From the NCBI GenBank assembly GCA_958427375.1, contig CAUABY010000078.1, positions 1-8,721 of the forward strand: a DNA stretch of 8,721 nucleotides. Reading direction: 5' to 3'. Below, in pieces: positions 4,738-8,721 of this stretch. Origin of the DNA: an uncultured Eubacteriales bacterium. GTDB taxonomy: Bacteria; Bacillota; Clostridia; Oscillospirales; Oscillospiraceae. The notes beneath the pieces were generated by a model. It ran no database searches. It was given only the letters and a program-made list of their open reading frames with translations, and was not told the DNA's origin. Positions within the stretch are counted from its first letter, which is position 1; every line of letters begins with the position of its first letter. The translations under genes and the position numbers were made by a program.

Positions 4738-4814
4738 TGGCGACCGAGAAGGGACTTGAACCCTCGACCTCCGGCGTGACAGGCCGGCGTTCTAACCAGC
4801 TGAACTACTCGGCC
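4738..4814 (-). tRNA. tRNA-Asp (anticodon GTC)
   Basis: The minus strand gives a complete cloverleaf: acceptor stem GGCCGAG/CTCGGTC with discriminator G, a D arm with TAGTTCAGCTGGTTAGAA, an anticodon stem CCGGC/GCCGG with loop CTGTCAC (anticodon GTC, reading GAC and GAU), and a T arm with GGGTTCAAGTCCC. CCA is encoded (4738-4740). It is first in the operon and lies about ten bases downstream of the promoter -10 region. Confidence 0.97.
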
Positions 4815-4825
4815 ACGGCTTGATT

Positions 4826-4854
4826 ATAATAACAGGCGCGAACCGATTTGTCAA
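4826..4854 (-). promoter_or_regulatory. Promoter of the tRNA-Asp/tRNA-Thr operon
   Basis: On the minus strand TTGACA (4854-4849) is followed after 17 bases by TATTAT (4831-4826, five of six matches), overlapping an alternative TATAAT. An AT-rich tract lies upstream (4857-4880), as expected for a strong stable-RNA promoter. The start of tRNA-Asp follows within a few bases of the expected transcription start. Confidence 0.85.
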
Positions 4855-4954
4855 TACTTTTTTCTTCAATTTACAAAAAAATTTGCTCTGCCTGCCGCCG
4901 TGCCGGGCTGAGCGCGGATTACTGTCAAACTGTGGCTTTTATTTCCGCCCGCGC

Positions 4955-4983
4955 TTGAAAATGGCCGGGCATGATGATATACT
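4955..4983 (+). promoter_or_regulatory. Promoter of the first leucine-rich-repeat gene
   Basis: TTGAAA (4955-4960), a 17-base spacer and TATACT (4978-4983) form a good sigma-A promoter, with an extended -10 TG at 4975-4976. Transcription would begin near 4990, giving a ~75-nt leader with two hairpins. Confidence 0.8.
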
Positions 4984-5001
4984 AAACTAAATATCGGCTT
5001 T

Positions 5002-5043
5002 GGGCTTCGCGCCCACAGCCATCGGGCTTCGCGCCCAATTTTT
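5002..5043 (+). promoter_or_regulatory. Duplicated hairpin in the leader, possible attenuator
   Basis: The 13-base hairpin sequence GGGCTTCGCGCCC occurs at 5002-5014 and again at 5024-5036, and the second copy is followed by AATTTTTA. The first copy is extended by GGCT/AGCC flanks (4996-4999 with 5017-5020). The second resembles a short intrinsic terminator inside the leader, before the ribosome binding site at 5054-5058, so premature termination or mRNA stabilisation is possible. Confidence 0.5.
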
Positions 5044-5065
5044 ACACGCTTTTGGAGGTTTCGGG

Positions 5066-6715
5066 ATGAAAGGCAGAAAGCTCGCCCGTATAGTGCTCAT
5101 AATTTATGTCCTTTTTCTCACCGCATGCAGCCTCTCCTGGCTGGGCTGGCTGAAAATGGACAACATAGTCGCGGGCGTAACGCACTCCGTCACGCTTGAG
5201 GCGGGCTCTTTCAAGAAGGACACGGAGGCGCTGACCGCCGTGATTCAGCCCGGCGAGACCGCAAAGCTCGACGAGTTTAAGGCTCTGAAAACCGCCGACC
5301 TCCGCGGCAGTGAGTGTACGGAGGAAATCTACACCTGGGCGCAGGCACACCCTGAGGTCACGGTGTATTATGACGTGGCGCTGCCCGGCGGCGGAAAGGC
5401 TGAAAACAACGCGCAGGCCGTCAATTTCTCCGGCATCGGCCACAACACGCTTGAGGCTTATATGGATTGCCTTGAGTATCTGCCTGAGGTAGAGGCAATC
5501 GACCTCGGCACGAACAGGAGCTCTGACGACCCGCTCACGGCGGAGGATATCACGGCGCTCTTCACAAGCTGCCCGGACAAGATGTTCTCCTACACCTTTG
5601 AGCTGGCGGGCAACTCCTATTCCCTGCAGGACAGCACTGCCGATTTGAGCGCTGCCACGGCGGAGGATGTGGATGAGCTGGTCTCCATTCTGCCCTGCAT
5701 GAAAAACCTGCGCGGCATAGACCTCGGCAGCCAGACTGACGGCGGCCTGAGCTGGGCGGACATAGCCAGGATTGAGGCCGCCTGCCCGGACGCGGAGTTC
5801 AGCTATAACTTCACGCTCTATGGCAAGAGCTTCGACATCTCCGACGAGACGATTGATTTGAGCAAAATCCAGATAGATGATAACGGTGACGCGCTGGCGG
5901 AGGCGCTGCCCGCCCTGCGCTGTGAGACTGTCGATTTGGACAGCTGCGGTGTAATCGAGACCCTGCCCGACGCGCGCATGATTGAGCTGCGCGACATCAA
6001 CCCCGATGTGAACGTGGTGTGGCGCATCTGGTTTGGGCAGCTCTACAGCGTGCGCACGGATACCGAGCGCATCTTTGCCTCCAAGCCCACTGTCGGCGGA
6101 ATGCTCGACGACAGCGAGGCGGGTAAGCTTGCCTGCTGCACCAAGGTCAAGTATGTCGACCTCGGCCACAACGACTACATAAGCGACCTCTCCTTCGTCT
6201 CCGGCATGCCGGAGCTTGAGGTGCTGATAGTGGCGATGGACGGTATCTCCGACTTAAGCCCGCTGGCAAACTGCCCGAAGCTTGAGTATCTTGAGGTGTT
6301 CACAACGGCGATATCCGACCTCAGCCCGCTGGCAAATGCCAAAGAGCTGCGGCACCTGAACATATGCAACTGCCCGGATATAACGGATATCTCGCCGCTT
6401 TTCGGGCTGACGGAGCTGGAGCGGCTTTGGATAGGCTCGGATACCCCGGTACCAGCCGAGCAGGTGGAAAAGATGCAGGCCGCCGCGCCCAACTGCCAGA
6501 TAAACGCCACTGCCTCCGAGCCGCACGGCGACGCGTGGCGCTACACCTGGTTCGACGAGAACAACGCCACCTACCACTGGGTGCCCCGCCATGAGCTTTT
6601 GCGCGAGCAGCTGGGCTACAACTATCAGGAGTACAGCTTCTACTGGCTCGACCCCAAGTGCGAGCTGCCCGCCCCGCCTGAGTACGCGGGCATATACTAC
6701 GGCAAGCCGGAATGA
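5066..6715 (+). CDS. Leucine-rich-repeat lipoprotein
   Basis: This 549-residue exported protein starts with a basic N-terminus and hydrophobic segment ending in a lipobox, LTAC (C21), so it is probably a membrane-anchored lipoprotein facing outward. Residues ~72-340 contain about four diverged copies of a ~70-residue module (pattern: xIDLG, then a CPDxxFSYxFxLxGxS segment, then DLS). Residues ~360-460 hold five or so SDS22/internalin-like repeats such as ISDLSPLANCPKLEYL. A conserved C-terminal tail with WRYTWFDENN and ELLREQLGY follows. The start at 5066 has GGAGG seven bases upstream; the longer in-frame GTG/ATG region has no such signal. It has its own promoter. A close paralog lies downstream in inverted orientation. 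The function is not recognised; leucine-rich repeats usually bind proteins, so adhesion or surface sensing is possible but unproven. Confidence 0.85.
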   Translation: MKGRKLARIVLIIYVLFLTACSLSWLGWLKMDNIVAGVTHSVTLEAGSFKKDTEALTAVIQPGETAKLDEFKALKTADLRGSECTEEIYTWAQAHPEVTVYYDVALPGGGKAENNAQAVNFSGIGHNTLEAYMDCLEYLPEVEAIDLGTNRSSDDPLTAEDITALFTSCPDKMFSYTFELAGNSYSLQDSTADLSAATAEDVDELVSILPCMKNLRGIDLGSQTDGGLSWADIARIEAACPDAEFSYNFTLYGKSFDISDETIDLSKIQIDDNGDALAEALPALRCETVDLDSCGVIETLPDARMIELRDINPDVNVVWRIWFGQLYSVRTDTERIFASKPTVGGMLDDSEAGKLACCTKVKYVDLGHNDYISDLSFVSGMPELEVLIVAMDGISDLSPLANCPKLEYLEVFTTAISDLSPLANAKELRHLNICNCPDITDISPLFGLTELERLWIGSDTPVPAEQVEKMQAAAPNCQINATASEPHGDAWRYTWFDENNATYHWVPRHELLREQLGYNYQEYSFYWLDPKCELPAPPEYAGIYYGKPE

Positions 6716-6746
6716 CTGGTATGATTGCTGATATATTAGTGTGATT

Positions 6747-7175
6747 ATGATAGAGAAACTTGACGCAATATACAATGATTATATAGAAGAAATGACCCGC
6801 GACAAGCGCGCAAACGGTCAGACCGTGGGCAGCCTTTTCGGCTCGGTGCTGTTCGGCACGAAGGAGTCGGAGTACATGAGCAGGCGCTTCACCTCGGCCA
6901 TGGGCACATTTATGGAGGAATTTGCCGCCACGTCGCCCGGCCGCGCGGAGGCGGCTGAGCTTGCCGACTACATTTTGGCGCGCAGTCTTGAATACCGCGA
7001 CAGGCAGTCGCTGAGCCTGATGCTCACCGCGATGCACTCCCAGCTGCTGCCATATGTCGGCCTCCTTGCGCCGGAGGACGCCGCGCGCTACATCAAGCTC
7101 TATGACGATAACTTCCCGCCAAAAGAGCGCACCCCAGTAATGAAAAAGCTGTATAAAGAGCTGAAAAAGATATGA
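6747..7175 (+). CDS. Hypothetical small alpha-helical protein
   Basis: This 142-residue, probably cytosolic protein is not one I recognise. It is rich in helix-forming, charged residues and lacks a signal peptide or membrane segment. The central part reads SLFGSVLFGTKESEYMSRRF and the end is lysine-rich (KKLYKELKKI). ATG 6747 is used here; an in-frame GTG at 6741 is equally possible, and neither has a clear Shine-Dalgarno. The gene begins 31 bases after the leucine-rich-repeat gene on the same strand without a terminator between them, so the two are probably co-transcribed and this one may be translationally coupled or weakly expressed. GC-rich, third-position-biased codons support real coding. 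A strong hairpin follows the stop. Confidence 0.7.
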   Translation: MIEKLDAIYNDYIEEMTRDKRANGQTVGSLFGSVLFGTKESEYMSRRFTSAMGTFMEEFAATSPGRAEAAELADYILARSLEYRDRQSLSLMLTAMHSQLLPYVGLLAPEDAARYIKLYDDNFPPKERTPVMKKLYKELKKI

Positions 7176-7180
7176 GTTTT

Positions 7181-7205
7181 GGGGAACCCTCTGATAGGGT
7201 TCCCC
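7181..7205 (+). terminator. Strong hairpin after the hypothetical gene
   Basis: A perfect 10-bp stem, GGGGAACCCT/AGGGTTCCCC (7181-7190 with 7196-7205, loop CTGAT), lies five bases after the stop. It has no T tract on its 3' side, so it is a non-canonical terminator or an mRNA 3'-end protection structure. Confidence 0.55.
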
Positions 7206-7233
7206 ATGCTCATCCTGATACATCTTCAGCATA

Positions 7234-7274
7234 AAGAAAGCACAGATAAGCTATCGCCTTATCTGTGCTTTCTT
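7234..7274. terminator. 17-bp perfect inverted repeat, likely bidirectional terminator
   Basis: AAGAAAGCACAGATAAG (7234-7250) and its exact reverse complement (7258-7274) flank a 7-base loop. The base of each 3' arm is TTTCTT, T-rich on both strands. It sits between converging transcripts and most likely insulates them. Confidence 0.7.
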
Positions 7275-7283
7275 GCAGCTTGT

Positions 7284-7316
7284 CAAAAAGCCTGTTTCAG
7301 ACTTTTTTGACAGGCT
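7284..7316 (-). terminator. Terminator of the second leucine-rich-repeat gene
   Basis: On the minus strand AGCCTGT (7316-7310) pairs with ACAGGCT (7295-7289), followed by TTTTTGAC. An alternative longer pairing uses the TGTCAAAAAG/CTTTTTTGACA arms (7280-7316) and would compete with it. It lies about 40 bases after the stop of the minus-strand gene. Confidence 0.75.
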
Positions 7317-7325
7317 GGGGTTCCA

Positions 7326-7343
7326 CGGCCTTGGTAAAGGCCG
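7326..7343 (-). terminator. Short hairpin directly after the second leucine-rich-repeat gene
   Basis: CGGCCTT (7326-7332) and AAGGCCG (7337-7343) form a perfect 7-bp stem with loop GGTA, about ten bases after the minus-strand stop. No T tract follows on the minus strand, so on its own it is not a canonical terminator and may add to the stronger one downstream. Confidence 0.4.
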
Positions 7344-7352
7344 GCGAAGCTT

Positions 7353-8721
7353 TCAATGCGCCTTATACAGCGGGTCGTTGCCGGGCAGGGAGTAGTCGCC
7401 TTCGAGATAGCCGAACTGCTCACACAGCAGCTCATAGCGCTCGTCATAGTAGTACTGGTTCGTCCACGGGTCAACAGAGGTCACGCGCCAGCGCTCGGCG
7501 GTCGGATCCTCCCAGACGGTGGTGTTTATATCCGTGTCCGGCAGGCGGACGAGGAGCTCGTCAATCTGTTCCTGCGGGACGAGGCGCGTTCTGCCCAGCC
7601 ACAGGCGCTTGAGGTTTGTGAGATTATACAGCGGCGTGATGTCGCTTATCTGCGGACAGCGGGCAATGTTGAGATGCTCTAACTTGGTCAGCCCCGCCAG
7701 AGGCGTGAGGTCGGAAATGCCCTCATTCGTCTGCAATTCGAGATACTCAAGCTCCGTGCAGGAGGCCAGGGGCGTGAGGTCGGTGAATTTATCCATCGCA
7801 AGCACCGCGACCTCAAGCTTCGGCATGTACTGGACAAACGACAGATTCCCGAAGCGCTCGTTGTGGCCGATGTCGAGATATTTCACATCCGTGCAGTACT
7901 TCAAAATTTCCGCGTCCCTGTCGTACAGCTCGCCGCCCGCCGTGGGCTTGGAGGCGAGAATCTTCTCCACGTCCGTGCGCGCGGTGTAATTAGCCCCAAA
8001 CCACACGCGCCACACGACCTTGGCGTTCGGCAGCGCGTCGCGGATGGCTGCCATATCCTCATTGGAGACCCCGCAGCTGTCCATGTCGAGATAGCTGAGA
8101 TTCTTCATGCACTCCGCGACGCTCTTTACCAGCGCCCCGCCGTCATCTATTTTAATATGGTTCAAATCCATCTCGTCATCGAGCAGGGTGAATTCCTTGT
8201 CGTAGAGCGTGAAGCTGAAATCAAAATCAACCCGCGGACAGGCGGAGACCAGCGCGGCCACATCGCTAAAGCTGAGCGCGGTGCTGTCGGCACTGCCGAG
8301 CTCCACGCTCTTCAGCGCGGGCAGATAGGGGAGCACCGAAAGAGCCTCACTTAAATCTCCCGGAGCCATGGCGCGCAAATCGAAGCTCTTGGTCGAATAG
8401 TCCACAGCCTTGCCGAAAAGCGTGGTGCTGTAGTGTATGTCTACGCCGTCAAGCGCCTTGTAAAACTCGTAAGCACCCGCCGGGGACAGCCCCGTGCCGC
8501 CGAGCTCCACGGTCTTAAGCGCCGGGATGAAGGCTGCAAGCTCCGCCGCGCGCGCCGCGTCATCCGGGCTGATACTGCCGAGCGTCAGCGTTTCGTCGCC
8601 GCTGTGGGCAACCGTGCCGTCCGGGAAGCTGACCGTGTACCTGAACTCCACGTCCGGGTGCGCCGCCGCCCAAGCCATAAGCTCCTCATAGCACACGCTC
8701 CCGCGCACATCGACGCTCTTA
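7353..8721 (-). CDS. Leucine-rich-repeat protein, paralog of the upstream lipoprotein (5'-truncated by window)
   Basis: 455 codons of a leucine-rich-repeat protein are visible; the 5' end lies beyond the window, because the frame stays open to the edge (KSVDVRGSVCYEEL, matching KTADLRGSECTEEI of the paralog near its residue 75). Roughly 70-80 N-terminal residues, presumably including a signal peptide or lipobox, are therefore missing. It has the same layout: ~70-residue modules with FSFTLYDKEFT- and IHYSTTLFGKAV-like segments, then repeats such as FTDLTPLASCTELEYL and ISDLTPLAGLTKLEHL, then a tail with WRVTSVDPWTNQYYYDERYE. It shares long identical stretches with the paralog, e.g. DSCGV, VVWR-WFG and ASKPT-GG. 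Stop TGA 7353-7355. The GTG at 8708 is not the true start. A surface role is probable; the ligand is unknown. Confidence 0.85.
   Translation of the reverse strand, partial: KSVDVRGSVCYEELMAWAAAHPDVEFRYTVSFPDGTVAHSGDETLTLGSISPDDAARAAELAAFIPALKTVELGGTGLSPAGAYEFYKALDGVDIHYSTTLFGKAVDYSTKSFDLRAMAPGDLSEALSVLPYLPALKSVELGSADSTALSFSDVAALVSACPRVDFDFSFTLYDKEFTLLDDEMDLNHIKIDDGGALVKSVAECMKNLSYLDMDSCGVSNEDMAAIRDALPNAKVVWRVWFGANYTARTDVEKILASKPTAGGELYDRDAEILKYCTDVKYLDIGHNERFGNLSFVQYMPKLEVAVLAMDKFTDLTPLASCTELEYLELQTNEGISDLTPLAGLTKLEHLNIARCPQISDITPLYNLTNLKRLWLGRTRLVPQEQIDELLVRLPDTDINTTVWEDPTAERWRVTSVDPWTNQYYYDERYELLCEQFGYLEGDYSLPGNDPLYKAH

Noticed and set aside
5042..6169. 375-codon minus-strand frame opposite the leucine-rich-repeat gene
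   Set aside because: It is a shadow of a well-supported plus-strand gene with ribosome binding site, lipobox and repeats.

Overview
The window looks like chromosomal DNA from a GC-rich Clostridia-type Firmicute, probably a gut Oscillospiraceae/Ruminococcaceae relative. This is inferred from the strong AGGAGG-type ribosome binding sites, the near-consensus sigma-A promoters, the lipid kinase/AsnRS/tRNA content, the high-GC codon use of the core genes and the short hairpin repeats between genes. No 16S or other phylogenetic marker is present, so the assignment is tentative.

Layout. Positions 5-268 carry rpsT (ribosomal protein S20), followed by a hairpin terminator and a roughly 300-base spacer with a 20-bp direct repeat and a promoter. 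Positions 578-1471 encode a diacylglycerol/sphingosine-kinase-like lipid kinase. A strong promoter directly after its stop drives asnS (1734-3128) through a long leader. That leader has no T-box but carries a repeat-like block with a 37-codon antisense reading frame. Positions 3190-4430 form a more AT-rich accessory segment. It contains (i) a compact locus resembling a type I toxin-antitoxin system: a 27-residue hydrophobic/basic peptide on the minus strand with a perfect but hairpin-sequestered Shine-Dalgarno, converging on a ~90-nt plus-strand RNA that has a perfect consensus promoter and its own terminator; and (ii) a divergent pair made of a SLOG/DUF1273 protein (minus) and a 67-aa Cro/CI-type regulator (plus), with two near-identical operator-like sequences over a perfect consensus promoter. 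Positions 4487-4624 hold a hairpin array and the terminator of a minus-strand tRNA-Asp(GTC)/tRNA-Thr(GGT) operon (4626-4814, promoter at 4826-4854).

Positions 5066-6715 encode a lipobox-bearing leucine-rich-repeat protein, followed by a small unrecognised gene (6747-7175). After a cluster of strong hairpins, a second paralogous leucine-rich-repeat protein (7353-8721, minus, cut by the window edge) faces it tail to tail.

The core genes are housekeeping functions (translation, lipid phosphorylation). The accessory segment between asnS and the tRNA operon is the most interesting part. The small peptide/antisense RNA locus is the best candidate for a poorly described system: promoter, Shine-Dalgarno, sequestering stem, terminator and overlap can all be read directly. 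Toxicity, expression and novelty are inference.
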